Shown here one piece after another: positions 44,214-53,224 of a stretch of 64,000 nucleotides of DNA. The DNA lies in contig NZ_NWMW01000001.1 in NCBI RefSeq assembly GCF_002351485.1, positions 434,001 through 498,000 on the forward strand. Direction: 5' to 3'. The stretch's first letter is position 1, and every line of letters begins with the position of its first letter. Both the position numbers and the translations under genes were made by a program. The DNA is from Sphingomonas spermidinifaciens. GTDB taxonomy: Bacteria; Pseudomonadota; Alphaproteobacteria; Sphingomonadales; Sphingomonadaceae. The notes under the pieces were generated by a model that did not search any database, was not told the origin of the DNA, and worked only from the letters and a program-made list of their open reading frames with translations.

Positions 44214-44299
44214 TGGTGGAAGGGGCTGGATTCGAACCAGCGTACACTTGCGTGGGCAGATTTACAGTCTGCTGCCTTTAACCACTCGGCCACCCTTCC
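44214..44299 (-). tRNA. tRNA-Tyr (anticodon GTA)
   Basis: An 86-nt class II tRNA on the minus strand. The acceptor stem GGAAGGG pairs with CCCTTCC, followed by A73 and encoded CCA. The anticodon arm GCAGA-CTGTAAA-TCTGC gives GTA. A long variable arm (CCCACGCAAGTGTACG region) and T arm GCTGGTTCGAATCCAGC are present. Confidence 0.96.
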
Positions 44300-44425
44300 A
44301 AGGGGCCGCTTCGTAAAGCGAGGGCGCCCCCTAGCCCCGGCAGCTTCGGCTTGTCAACGCCGTTGCACGATCGCTCGCGCCGCAATAGCAACGCGCGAAA
44401 CCAGACCGACGTTCGGGGGAAATGC

Positions 44426-46027
44426 ATGCGCCTCATTCATCTGCTCGCCGCGACCGCCCTCGCCTCCGCCCCGCTCGCGGCGCAGGATACGCCGCCCCCC
44501 GCGCCCGAGTTTGCGCGCATCGTCGACGAGGGGACCAACCGCAGCCAGGTGATGGTGCTGGCGCAGCAGATGACCGACGTGCTCGGCCCCCGCCTCACCA
44601 ACTCGCCGGCAATGCGCCGGGCGGAGGACTGGGCGGTCGCGGAGTTCCAGCGCATAGGCCTCTCAAACGTGCGCAAGGACGGGTTCGATTTCGGCCGCGG
44701 CTGGTCGATCGAACGGTCGAGCGTGCGGATGGTGACGCCGCGGCCCGTCCAGCTGACCGCGATCCCGATCGCCTGGACCCCGCCGGTCAACGCGACCGCG
44801 CCGATCATCGTCGCACCGATGGAAAAGAAGGAACATTTCGCCGCGTGGCGCGGCAAGCTTGCCGGCAAGTTCGTCCTCGTCTCGCCACCCGGCGCGCCCA
44901 AGGAAGGGACCGAACCGGCGTTCAAGCGGCTGAGCGGCGAGGACATCGCCAAGCTCGACACCTATCGCGAACCCACCTGGGACCCGGCGCGCAACGAGCG
45001 CACGCTGGCAGCATCGACGTTCGAGGAGGATCTCGACGCCTTCCTCAAGGCCGAGGGCGCGGTCGGGCTGGTGCGCAAGAGCTATCGCGACAACAAGCTG
45101 CTCCACGGCGAGGGCTATCAGCACCGCACCGGTGCGCAGACGCCGGGGATCGAGATCGCGAACGAGGATTATCGCCGCCTCGCCCGCCTCGCCGCGATGG
45201 GTCAGGCGCCGACGCTCGAGGTCGTCAGCGACGTGAAGTTCGACGACAGCAACCCTCAGGCGTACAACATCCTCGCCGACATTCCCGGCACCGACCGGAC
45301 GGGCAGCTATGTCATGGCCGGCGCGCATTTCGACAGCTGGGTCGCGGGCGACGGCGCGACCGACAACGCCGCGGGCTCGGCGATGGTGATGGAAGCGGCA
45401 CGCATCATCCGCGCGAGCGGCATCCGGCCGAAGCGCACGATCCGCTTCGCACTGTGGAACGGCGAGGAACAGTCGCTCTACGGCAGCATCTCGTACATCG
45501 AGAAATATCTGGCGCGCCGCCCCGCCCCCGCGGCCCCGCAGAACAGCGAGCAGAATTATTACGGCCAGACGTGGCGCTACCCGGTGACGCCGCTGCCCGG
45601 CTATCGCGATCTTGCCGCCTATTTCAACATCGACAACGGCTCGGGCAAGCTGCGCGGCATCTATGCCGAGAACAATTCGGCGGCGGTGCCGATCCTGCGC
45701 GAATGGCTCTCCCCCTTCGCGCCGATGGGCGCGGGGAGCGTGGTGTTCGGCCGCACCGGCGGGACCGATCATCAATTCATGGCCGCGGTCGGCCTGCCCG
45801 CCTTCCAGTTCATCCAGGACCCACTCGATTATTCGAGCGTCACGCACCATTCGAACGCCGACACCTTCGACCATCTGAAGCCCGCCGACATGCGCCAGGG
45901 CGCGATGGTGCTTGCCTGGATGCTCATCAAGGCGGCGAATGCCGACGCGCCGCTGCCGCGCAATCCGATCCCGCGCCAGCCGCTCCCGACTGACCCGTTC
46001 CAGACGCCCGACCCCAACGCCGAGTAA
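44426..46027 (+). CDS. M28 family metallopeptidase, exported
   Basis: A 533-residue protein with a signal peptide (MRLIHLLAATALASAPLAAQ). The di-zinc peptidase core near residue 300 has AGAHFDSWVAGDGATDNAAG, followed by FALWNGEEQSLYGS, NIDNGSGKL and SVTHHSNADTFDHL, giving all expected zinc and catalytic residues. An inserted PA-like region (FAAWRGKLAGKFVLVSPPG) precedes it. This is likely a periplasmic aminopeptidase. The start at 44426 has GGGGGA upstream. Confidence 0.93.
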   Translation: MRLIHLLAATALASAPLAAQDTPPPAPEFARIVDEGTNRSQVMVLAQQMTDVLGPRLTNSPAMRRAEDWAVAEFQRIGLSNVRKDGFDFGRGWSIERSSVRMVTPRPVQLTAIPIAWTPPVNATAPIIVAPMEKKEHFAAWRGKLAGKFVLVSPPGAPKEGTEPAFKRLSGEDIAKLDTYREPTWDPARNERTLAASTFEEDLDAFLKAEGAVGLVRKSYRDNKLLHGEGYQHRTGAQTPGIEIANEDYRRLARLAAMGQAPTLEVVSDVKFDDSNPQAYNILADIPGTDRTGSYVMAGAHFDSWVAGDGATDNAAGSAMVMEAARIIRASGIRPKRTIRFALWNGEEQSLYGSISYIEKYLARRPAPAAPQNSEQNYYGQTWRYPVTPLPGYRDLAAYFNIDNGSGKLRGIYAENNSAAVPILREWLSPFAPMGAGSVVFGRTGGTDHQFMAAVGLPAFQFIQDPLDYSSVTHHSNADTFDHLKPADMRQGAMVLAWMLIKAANADAPLPRNPIPRQPLPTDPFQTPDPNAE

Positions 46028-46031
46028 GATC

Positions 46032-46784
46032 ATGGCCCGACGCGGACACCGCCCCTCTCAATCGACCGGCAACCGCCCCCGTTTCTGGGGGCGGCATGCA
46101 GTGCTCGCCGCGCTCGCGAACCCGGACCGGCAGGTGCGCAAGCTTTGGGGCACGCGCGAGGCGATCGGCGCGCTCGACCTGCCACCGGTCCTCCCGATCA
46201 CCTATGCCGACGTCGCCGATCTGGGGCGACTGGTGCCCGGCGACGCCCCGCACCAGGGACTCGTGATCGAGGTCGATCCGCTCGACGACCTATGGCTGGG
46301 CGAGGTGCTGGAGCGCGGGGCCGGCGACCGGCGACCGCTGGTGATCCTCGACCAGGTGACCGACCCGCACAATGTCGGCGCGGTGCTGCGCTCGGCCGCC
46401 GCCTTTGACGCCCTGGCGATCGTCACGCAGGACCGGCATGCGCCGCCCGAGAGCGGTGCGCTCGCCAAGGCGGCTTCGGGCGCGCTCGAGGTCGTGCCAT
46501 GGGTGCGCGTCGTCAACCTCGCCCGCGCGCTCGACGAGATCGCGGAGGCGGGGTTCTGGCGCGTGGGCCTGACCGGCCACACCGACACCCTGCTCGCCGA
46601 CGCGCTCACCGGCGCGCCCAAGACCGCGCTGGTGCTCGGCGCCGAGGGCGAGGGAATGCGCCAGAATACCGAGGCGCATTGCGACATCCTCGCCAAGCTG
46701 CCGATCAGCCCGCGCGTGGAGAGCCTCAACGTCTCGAACGCCGCGGCGATCGCGCTCTACGCGGTCGCGTCGGCAAAGGGCTAA
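46032..46784 (+). CDS. rlmB: 23S rRNA 2'-O-ribose methyltransferase RlmB-like (SpoU family)
   Basis: A 250-residue SPOUT methyltransferase. Knotted-domain motifs are DPHNVGAVLRSAAAFD, LVLGAEGEGMRQ and SLNVSNAAAIALY. The N-terminal substrate-binding domain (FWGRHAVLAALANPDRQVRKL) supports the RlmB branch that methylates G2251. It starts 4 bp after the peptidase stop. Confidence 0.93.
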   Translation: MARRGHRPSQSTGNRPRFWGRHAVLAALANPDRQVRKLWGTREAIGALDLPPVLPITYADVADLGRLVPGDAPHQGLVIEVDPLDDLWLGEVLERGAGDRRPLVILDQVTDPHNVGAVLRSAAAFDALAIVTQDRHAPPESGALAKAASGALEVVPWVRVVNLARALDEIAEAGFWRVGLTGHTDTLLADALTGAPKTALVLGAEGEGMRQNTEAHCDILAKLPISPRVESLNVSNAAAIALYAVASAKG

Positions 46785-46820
46785 GGCGATGCGCCGCCCG
46801 CATCGCAAGCGGCGCTGACC

Positions 46821-47138
46821 TCAGTCCTCCTCGGCGATCCGCACCTTCAGCCCGTTGAGCGCGCTGGTGAACTGGATCTGGCACGAAAGGCGCGAGGTCG
46901 CGTCGCGGGTCGCGCTGCTGTCGAGCAGATCGTCCTCGTCCTCGCTCATCGCGGGCAGCTTGTCGGCAAAGGCGGGATCGACATGAACGTGGCACGTCGC
47001 GCACGAACAGCAGCCGCCACACAGCGCCAAGAGTTCGTCGAAACCGTTGTCGCGGATGACTTCCATCACCGACAGGCCGACCTCGCCCTCGACGGTACGC
47101 TCTTCACCCTGGCGGGTCACGACGGTAAGCTGCGGCAT
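46821..47138 (-). CDS. [2Fe-2S] ferredoxin
   Basis: A 105-residue ferredoxin of the adrenodoxin/putidaredoxin type. Cluster cysteines are C40, C46, C49 and C86 (C-x5-C-x2-C...C), with extra cysteines at 43 and 44. The start is set at 47138 because AGGAG is six bases upstream; ATG 47141 lies directly before it. Such ferredoxins serve cytochrome P450s or Fe-S assembly; no P450 is in the window. Confidence 0.93.
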   Translation of the reverse strand: MPQLTVVTRQGEERTVEGEVGLSVMEVIRDNGFDELLALCGGCCSCATCHVHVDPAFADKLPAMSEDEDDLLDSSATRDATSRLSCQIQFTSALNGLKVRIAEED

Positions 47139-47202
47139 CATCTTCTCCTGCGGACCGGCGCGACTTGCCGTGTGAGCGGGCGAGTTTCAAGGGACCAAAG
47201 GC

Positions 47203-47829
47203 ATGGGTTTGAGCGCCGACCAGCTTCGCGAGGCGCTGGATGCGCTGGCGGCGCGTGAGCCAGCAATCGCCGCAGCGGTGGCCCGGGTCGGCTATCCCGA
47301 ACCGCGCATCCGCGATCGCGGGGTGGCCACCCTGCTGCGCACCATCGTTGGTCAACAGGTCAGCTACAAGGCGGCGGACGCGGTGTGGCAGCGGCTGGAG
47401 GCTGCGTTGGGCGGCGACGCGACCGACACCGCCGCGTGGATCGCCGCAAGTGACGAGACGCTGCGCGGCGCAGGCCTGTCGCGCCAGAAGATCGGCTATG
47501 CCCGCAGCCTCGCCGGACTGGTCGAGAGCGGCGAGCTCGACCTCTCCCACCTGCCCGCCGATGACGAAACCGCGATCGCCGAGCTCGTCAAGGTCAAGGG
47601 CATCGGCCGCTGGTCGGCGGAAATCTACCTGCTCTTCGCCGAGGGGCGGCCCGACATCTGGCCCGCAGGCGACCTGGCCGTCCAGATCGAGGTCGGGCGG
47701 ATCATGGGCCTGCCCGAGCGGCCGAGCGAGGCGCTGACGCGCGAGATTGCGGAAGACTGGCGACCGCATCGCGGCGCGGCGGCGATCTTCACCTGGCATC
47801 ACTATCGCAGCGACATGGGCGTGATCTGA
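47203..47829 (+). CDS. DNA-3-methyladenine glycosylase II (HhH-GPD)
   Basis: A 208-residue base-excision repair enzyme. The helix-hairpin-helix is VKVKGIGRWSAEIYLLF and the catalytic aspartate is in IWPAGDLAVQ. It removes alkylated bases. Length fits the compact AlkA-like family. It is divergent from the ferredoxin. Confidence 0.92.
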   Translation: MGLSADQLREALDALAAREPAIAAAVARVGYPEPRIRDRGVATLLRTIVGQQVSYKAADAVWQRLEAALGGDATDTAAWIAASDETLRGAGLSRQKIGYARSLAGLVESGELDLSHLPADDETAIAELVKVKGIGRWSAEIYLLFAEGRPDIWPAGDLAVQIEVGRIMGLPERPSEALTREIAEDWRPHRGAAAIFTWHHYRSDMGVI

Positions 47830-47840
47830 GTGCCCATGTG

Positions 47841-47858
47841 CTCCCGCGAAAGCGGGAG
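47841..47858. repeat. Short intergenic hairpin
   Basis: CTCCCGC and GCGGGAG with a GAAA loop, 12 bp after the glycosylase stop. Related to 25647-25666. It may work as a terminator between convergent genes. Confidence 0.5.
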
Positions 47859-47921
47859 GTCTGGGGTCGAAATGCGTTGACCTAAGCGACTTTGGGCTCC
47901 CGCTTCCGCAAGGGTGCTCTG

Positions 47922-48719
47922 TCAGTTGCCAAACGATCGCGGATCTGGCCCCGTCCGTCCGTCAGGATCGTCGAGCCCCGCGATCGCCGCCATGTCCTCG
48001 TCATCCAGCGTCACGCCCGCGGCGCCGAAATTGTCGCGCGCATGCGCTTCGTCCGACGCCTTCGGGATCACCGACAGGCCGAGCGCGAGGTGCCAGGCGA
48101 GGATGACCTGCGCGCCTGTCGCACCGTGCTTTTCGGCGATGCCCAAGATCGTCGGATCCGAGATCAGCCCGCCCTTGCCAAGCGGGCTCCAGCTCTGCGT
48201 GACGATCCCGTGCTCGGCGTGGAAGGCCCGCGCTTCGGCCTGCTGGAAGCGGGGATGCAGTTCGATCTGGTTGAGCACCGGCGTCACCCCCGTTGCCGAG
48301 ACCAATCGCTCGATCTGCTCGGGCAGGAAGTTCGACACGCCGATCGAGCGCGTCCTGCCCGCCTCGCGCAGGCGGATCAGCGTCTCCCACGCGGTCAGAT
48401 ACGCCTCGCTGCCCGCGACCGGCCAATGGATCAGATAAAGGTCGACCGACTCGCGCCCGAGCAGCGCCAGGCTCTCGTCGAGCGCCGCCTCCGCATCCTC
48501 GTGCCGATCGTTCCAGAGCTTGGTGGTGAGAAACACGTCCTCGACGCTCGCCAGCCCCTCGCCCACGCCGCGCTCGTTCTGATAGATGGCGGCGGTGTCG
48601 ATCAACTTGTAGCCGATGTCGGCGGCCTTGCGGACGATCAGCCCCGCCTGCGCGTCGGGAATCTGCCAGGTGCCGAAGCCGAGCGCGGGGATACGGTTGC
48701 CGTCGTTGAGGTCGAGCAT
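47922..48719 (-). CDS. Aldo/keto reductase
   Basis: A 265-residue NADPH-dependent reductase of the 2,5-diketogluconate reductase type. The catalytic tetrad is D41, Y46, K67 and H98. Signature blocks are GFGTWQIPD, GVSNFLPEQIERL and IPKASDEAHARDNF. It follows the esterase gene by 40 bp on the same strand and may be the last gene of the maltodextrin operon or an independent unit. Confidence 0.9.
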   Translation of the reverse strand: MLDLNDGNRIPALGFGTWQIPDAQAGLIVRKAADIGYKLIDTAAIYQNERGVGEGLASVEDVFLTTKLWNDRHEDAEAALDESLALLGRESVDLYLIHWPVAGSEAYLTAWETLIRLREAGRTRSIGVSNFLPEQIERLVSATGVTPVLNQIELHPRFQQAEARAFHAEHGIVTQSWSPLGKGGLISDPTILGIAEKHGATGAQVILAWHLALGLSVIPKASDEAHARDNFGAAGVTLDDEDMAAIAGLDDPDGRTGPDPRSFGN

Positions 48720-48759
48720 GGGGTGGTCCTGTGGTTCGGGAAGTCCCCGCCCCAATGCG

Positions 48760-49680
48760 TCAGCCGCGGCTTGGTTGCCGGTAGAGCCACGCCAGCGGAT
48801 CGGTCAGCCGCGCGGCCCAGGCATTCTCTTCATGCGGCGCGCCGGGATAGACGCGCGTCGTGAAGTCGCGCCCTGCCCGCCAGCCGAGCGGCGGCAACGC
48901 CCGATCGACCGCCGCCTGATAAGGAGCATAAAGCCGGTCGAGCGTCGCCGTCCCGTGATCGAACCAGATGCGGCGGCCGGCGGGCGACCCCAGCGCCTCG
49001 CCCAGCCAGCCTGTCCAGGCGCGCGTCACCTCGGCGCGAAAGGGCGCCTCGCCCTCTCCCTCGGGAATGAACAGCGGCCAGTGGCTCGACAGACAGCCGG
49101 CCGCGCCGAACACCTGCGGGTGCCGCACCAGCGCATGGAGCGAGATGAGCCCGCCCATGCTCGACCCCATGACGAAGGTGTCGGAGCGCCCGGTGCGCGT
49201 GCGATAGCGGCGGTCGATCGCGGTCTTGAGCGGCCCGGCGAGGAAATCGAGATAGGCGGCCGACTGCACCGGCCCGCCGATCCGCTCTGCCAGCCCCGCC
49301 GTCACCGCGGCGGGCAGGCGATCGACGATCGGCTGGGGCACATAGGTGCGAAAGCGCGCCGCGCCCGGGTTCCAGATCCCGACGACGATCGGCGCGCGGT
49401 CGCCGAGCTCCAGTCGCTCGACCGCACGATCGACATGCCAGACCTTGCCATAGCCGCTGACCGCCGGATCGAACAGGTTCTGCCCGTCGTGCATGTAGAG
49501 CACCGGGTGCCGCGCGGCGCCCAAGCGATAGCCGGGCGGCGTCGAGACACTTACCCGCATCGGACCGATGCCCGCTGCCTCGAGCGTCATTTCGTCAGAC
49601 GTCACCGCGCTGGACGGCTCGGCACAGCCGATCAGCGCCGCGCCCGCGATCAGGCCCAGCGCCCCGCGCCGGGTCGTCAT
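48760..49680 (-). CDS. Putative esterase, enterochelin-esterase fold, exported
   Basis: A 306-residue alpha/beta hydrolase. The nucleophile serine is in FVMGSSMGGLISL and the typical YMHDGQNLFDP is present; the catalytic histidine is in GAPHEENAW. The N-terminus (TTRRGALGLIAGAALIGC) reads as both a Tat-like and a lipoprotein signal. It overlaps the alpha-glucosidase by 4 bp, so it belongs to the operon and may deacylate imported oligosaccharides. This last point is inference. Confidence 0.85.
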   Translation of the reverse strand: MTTRRGALGLIAGAALIGCAEPSSAVTSDEMTLEAAGIGPMRVSVSTPPGYRLGAARHPVLYMHDGQNLFDPAVSGYGKVWHVDRAVERLELGDRAPIVVGIWNPGAARFRTYVPQPIVDRLPAAVTAGLAERIGGPVQSAAYLDFLAGPLKTAIDRRYRTRTGRSDTFVMGSSMGGLISLHALVRHPQVFGAAGCLSSHWPLFIPEGEGEAPFRAEVTRAWTGWLGEALGSPAGRRIWFDHGTATLDRLYAPYQAAVDRALPPLGWRAGRDFTTRVYPGAPHEENAWAARLTDPLAWLYRQPSRG

Positions 49681-51293
49681 GCCAGCCGCGCCACCAGCGC
49701 CGCGTGCGCGCCCAGCCGGTCGCCCTCGATCTCGCCGGTCGAGGCGAGGATGCGGTGCGGCGGCAGCATCGCGGCGACCGGCGCGGTGCCGAAGTTGAAG
49801 GCGCAGAGCACCGGTGGGGCGCCGGCGGCCCGCCGCTCGAATACCAGCAGGTCGCCCTCGGCCACTCGGACCTCGATCGTGCCGCGTGCGAGGCTCGGCT
49901 CCTCATGTCGCAGCGCGATCAGGCGGCGGGTCCAGTGAAGCAGCGAGCGCGGATCGTTCGTCTGCACGTCCACGGCCAGCGCCTCGTGATCCGGGCCGTG
50001 CGGCAACCAGGGCTCGGCCGAGCCAAAGGCGCGGTCGGGCACCCCCGCCGCCCAGGGCATCGGCGTGCGCACCCCGTCACGCGACAGCGTCATCGGCCAG
50101 TTGGCGATGGCCTCCGGATCCACGAGCCGGTCGAACGGAATGTCGACCTGCGTCAGCCCCAGTTCCTCCCCCTGATAAAGGATGGCGTTGCCGCGCAGCG
50201 ACAGCAGCAGCAGCATCTTCATCCGCGCAAAGGCGTCGGCATGTTCGGGTGTCGTCCAGCGCGAGATCGCGCGCGGGGCATCGTGATTCTCGAAGGCCCA
50301 ACTCGGCCAGCCGGCGTCGGCCCGGTCGGGCCAGACCGACAGCGCATCGACGACGAGGCCGGGAGTCAGCCGCTCGGCATAGAGGAAATTGAAGCCATAT
50401 GCGCTGTCGAGCCGCTGCTCGCCCGCGGTGTAGAGCGCCATCTCACGCGCCCAGTGATCGCCGCCGACCTCCGCCATCGAGAAGATCGCGCCGTGCGACC
50501 GCATCTCCGCCGCCAACCGCTCGATGAAGCGGGGGATGTCGGGATGGCTCTGGTTGTGGATCTTGTCCTGAAAGTCGAAGGGACGCGACCGCGGGCGGTT
50601 GGAGGGCGGCAGCGGCGGATTGTCGCGCAGCAGCGGGTCGTGCATCGCGAAGTTGAGCGCATCGAGCCGGAACCCGTCGACGCCGCGCTCGAGCCAGAAG
50701 CGCGCGACGCCCAGGATCGCATCCTGCACCGCCGGATTGTGAAGGTTGAGGTCGGGCTGCTCGACGAGGAAATTGTGGAGGTAATATTGCCCGCGCCGCG
50801 CATCCCATTGCCATGCCGGGCCGCCGAACACCGACTGCCAGTTCGACGGCGGCGAGCCGTCGGGCTTGGGATCGGCCCAGACATACCAATCGGCGCGGGG
50901 GTTGTCGCGACTCGACCGGCTCTCAGCGAACCACGGATGCTGGTCCGAAGAGTGCGAATAGACCTGGTCGATCATGACCTTGAGGCCAAGCTCGTGCGCG
51001 CGCGCGACCAGCGCGTCGAAATCCTCGATCGTCCCGAACACCGCATCGACGCCGCAGAAATCGGCGATGTCGTATCCAAAGTCGCGCATCGGCGAGGTGA
51101 AGAAGGGCGAGATCCAGATCGCATCGACGCCCAGATCCGCGACATGCCCCAGCCGCTGGGTGATGCCGGGCAGGTCGCCAACCCCGTCGCCGTTCGCATC
51201 GGCGAAGCTGCGCGGATAGATCTGATAGATCACCGCACCCTTCCACCAGGGCGCCGCTTCGGTCGCGGGCATGGGCAGCGGCGCGCTGCTCAC
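49677..51293 (-). CDS. Alpha-glucosidase (GH13)
   Basis: A 538-residue GH13 enzyme of the oligo-1,6-glucosidase/alpha-glucosidase group. The nucleophile is D211 in GVDGFRLDALNF, the acid/base E275 in FSMAEVGGDHW, and the transition-state stabiliser D338 in FENHDAPR. There is no signal peptide, so it should act in the cytosol on maltose or maltodextrins after import. It overlaps both flanking genes by 4 bp. Confidence 0.95.
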   Translation of the reverse strand: MSSAPLPMPATEAAPWWKGAVIYQIYPRSFADANGDGVGDLPGITQRLGHVADLGVDAIWISPFFTSPMRDFGYDIADFCGVDAVFGTIEDFDALVARAHELGLKVMIDQVYSHSSDQHPWFAESRSSRDNPRADWYVWADPKPDGSPPSNWQSVFGGPAWQWDARRGQYYLHNFLVEQPDLNLHNPAVQDAILGVARFWLERGVDGFRLDALNFAMHDPLLRDNPPLPPSNRPRSRPFDFQDKIHNQSHPDIPRFIERLAAEMRSHGAIFSMAEVGGDHWAREMALYTAGEQRLDSAYGFNFLYAERLTPGLVVDALSVWPDRADAGWPSWAFENHDAPRAISRWTTPEHADAFARMKMLLLLSLRGNAILYQGEELGLTQVDIPFDRLVDPEAIANWPMTLSRDGVRTPMPWAAGVPDRAFGSAEPWLPHGPDHEALAVDVQTNDPRSLLHWTRRLIALRHEEPSLARGTIEVRVAEGDLLVFERRAAGAPPVLCAFNFGTAPVAAMLPPHRILASTGEIEGDRLGAHAALVARLA

Positions 51294-53113
51294 CGCGCCG
51301 CCTCTGCCGCGCAGACGAGCGTCGAGAAGGGCGCGATCGTCACCCGGACACTGCCGGGCGCGGTGGCTGCGGCAGGACAGCCCTTGCCATAAAGCGGGCG
51401 GAAGCGGGCCGAGCGCGTCTCGACCTCGACATTGGCGATGATCGGCTCGGCCGAGCTGTTGAAGGCGACCAGAACCTCGGCATCACTGCTCGGATCGAAG
51501 CGGCTGACCGCGAACAGACCGGGCTTGTCGTCGAGAAAGGCGCGCGTCACCTGACGCCCGTGCGACAGCGCGGGCGTGGCGCGGCGCAGCTTCGCCAGCG
51601 TCGCGATCGTGCGAAACAGCGGATGGTCGGTGCCGAAATGCGCCTCGGCATGGGTCGAGGTGGTGCCGATCAGCTTGTCGCTCAGATAATCGGGCGTCTG
51701 GCTCGCGAACATCGACTGGCGCGCCGCCTGGTCGTTGCCCTTGCCGGTAAACCCCTGTTCGTCGCCATAATAGATGGTCGGCACGCCGCGCAGCGTCAGC
51801 AGCATCTCGTGCCCCAGCTTGGTGCGCGCCAACAGCTCGCCATCGGAAGCTTGGGGGTTCGCCTTCATCACGAACATGCCGAAGCGGCCCTGGTCATGAT
51901 TGCCGATAAAGGTCGGCAGCTGCAGCGCCGTCGCCTCGCCGCCCGCGTACATGGCGTCGCCCATAAACAGCTTGGCGAGCGCGGCGGTCGGCTTACCCTC
52001 TGCCACCACCTGCTGCACCGCGGTCGCAAAGGCAAAGTCGAGCACCGCGGGCAGCTTGTCGACGACGGTGTGCCGCTGGAGCAGCCCGATCTCGAGCTCC
52101 GACCACGCAGCCTCGCCGAAGATGTGAAAGTTGGGAATGCCCTTCGCCTTGGCGCGCGCCTGCATCGCCGGCACGAACCCCGCCCAGAATTCGGGGTTCA
52201 CGTGGCGCGCGGTGTCGATGCGATAGCCGTCGATGCCGAACCGGTCGATCCAGCCGCCGAACACCTCGATCATCCCCGCCACTACGCGCGGATTTTCGGT
52301 CATCAGGTCGTCGAGGCCGACGAAATCGCCCATCGTCGAGCTCTCGTTCGAGAACGTCGAGTTGCCGCGATTATGGTAGTAGATCGGATCGTTGAGCCAG
52401 GCGGGAACCTTGATGGAGCGCTCACCCGGCTTCACCTTCACCGTATAGGCGAAGTTCGGATCGGTCAGCTTGGCGAAATTGTCCGCCGTCATCGTCTGAT
52501 CGCCCGCAAAGCCGGCATTGATCGCCTTGCCGCGAGGCCCGCCCTTGCGTGAATAGGGATAATCGGCGCGCGACCGATACGGGCACTCGGCCTTCCCCTC
52601 GCATTCGGCGAAGTAGAGGACATCGGCGGTGTGGTTGGCGATGATGTCCATGTACACCTTCAGCCCACGGGCATGCGCCGCGTCGACCAGCGCCTTGAAA
52701 TCGGCATCGGTGCCCAGGTGCGGATCGACCGTCGTGAAGTCGGTCACCCAATAGCCGTGATAGCCCGACGATTCCTGTCCCGGCCCGCCCTGCACCGGCT
52801 TGTTCTTGAACACCGGCGTCAGCCAGATCGCCGTCGCGCCGAGCGCCTGAACGTAATCGAGCCGCTTCAGCAGGCCCTTGAGATCGCCGCCCTGGAAAAA
52901 GGCCTTGCTCGCCGGATCGAACCCGTGGCGCAGGCGGTCGCCGGAGATGCCGCCGCGGTCGTTGCCCGCATCGCCATTTTCGAAGCGGTCAGGCAGGACG
53001 AAATAGATGACCTCCTCCGACGGCAGCCGCTCGCGCAGCGGCAACTGCGCCTGCTGGGCATGGGTAGGCACGGCGGCAGACGCCAGGGCAAGCGCGGCGA
53101 TCAGACGCTTCAT
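51290..53113 (-). CDS. Periplasmic GH13 alpha-amylase / cyclomaltodextrinase-like
   Basis: A 607-residue enzyme with a signal peptide (MKRLIAALALASAAVPTHAQ). Catalytic D300 is in GIDGYRIDTARHV, E334 in IFGEAAWSEL and D407 in FIGNHDQGR. It probably trims maltodextrins in the periplasm after outer-membrane import. It overlaps the alpha-glucosidase gene by 4 bp and lies 111 bp after the TonB receptor, with a hairpin in that gap. Confidence 0.93.
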   Translation of the reverse strand: MKRLIAALALASAAVPTHAQQAQLPLRERLPSEEVIYFVLPDRFENGDAGNDRGGISGDRLRHGFDPASKAFFQGGDLKGLLKRLDYVQALGATAIWLTPVFKNKPVQGGPGQESSGYHGYWVTDFTTVDPHLGTDADFKALVDAAHARGLKVYMDIIANHTADVLYFAECEGKAECPYRSRADYPYSRKGGPRGKAINAGFAGDQTMTADNFAKLTDPNFAYTVKVKPGERSIKVPAWLNDPIYYHNRGNSTFSNESSTMGDFVGLDDLMTENPRVVAGMIEVFGGWIDRFGIDGYRIDTARHVNPEFWAGFVPAMQARAKAKGIPNFHIFGEAAWSELEIGLLQRHTVVDKLPAVLDFAFATAVQQVVAEGKPTAALAKLFMGDAMYAGGEATALQLPTFIGNHDQGRFGMFVMKANPQASDGELLARTKLGHEMLLTLRGVPTIYYGDEQGFTGKGNDQAARQSMFASQTPDYLSDKLIGTTSTHAEAHFGTDHPLFRTIATLAKLRRATPALSHGRQVTRAFLDDKPGLFAVSRFDPSSDAEVLVAFNSSAEPIIANVEVETRSARFRPLYGKGCPAAATAPGSVRVTIAPFSTLVCAAEAAR

Positions 53114-53175
53114 TGGGGCACCTCAAGACGTTCCGGATTGCCGGGGTTGCCATTCATCGGCTGAAAGCGAGCGGG

Positions 53176-53207
53176 GGACCTGCGCCAGTCGTTGCCGGCA
53201 CAGGTCC
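53176..53207 (-). terminator. Hairpin between receptor and amylase genes
   Basis: GGACCTG (53176-53182) and CAGGTCC (53201-53207) form a 7-bp stem with further internal pairing. In the minus-strand operon this lies just after the TonB receptor and could partly terminate transcription or protect receptor mRNA, raising receptor over enzyme levels. This role is inferred. Confidence 0.5.
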
Positions 53208-53224
53208 ACGCGCCCCCTTTAAAC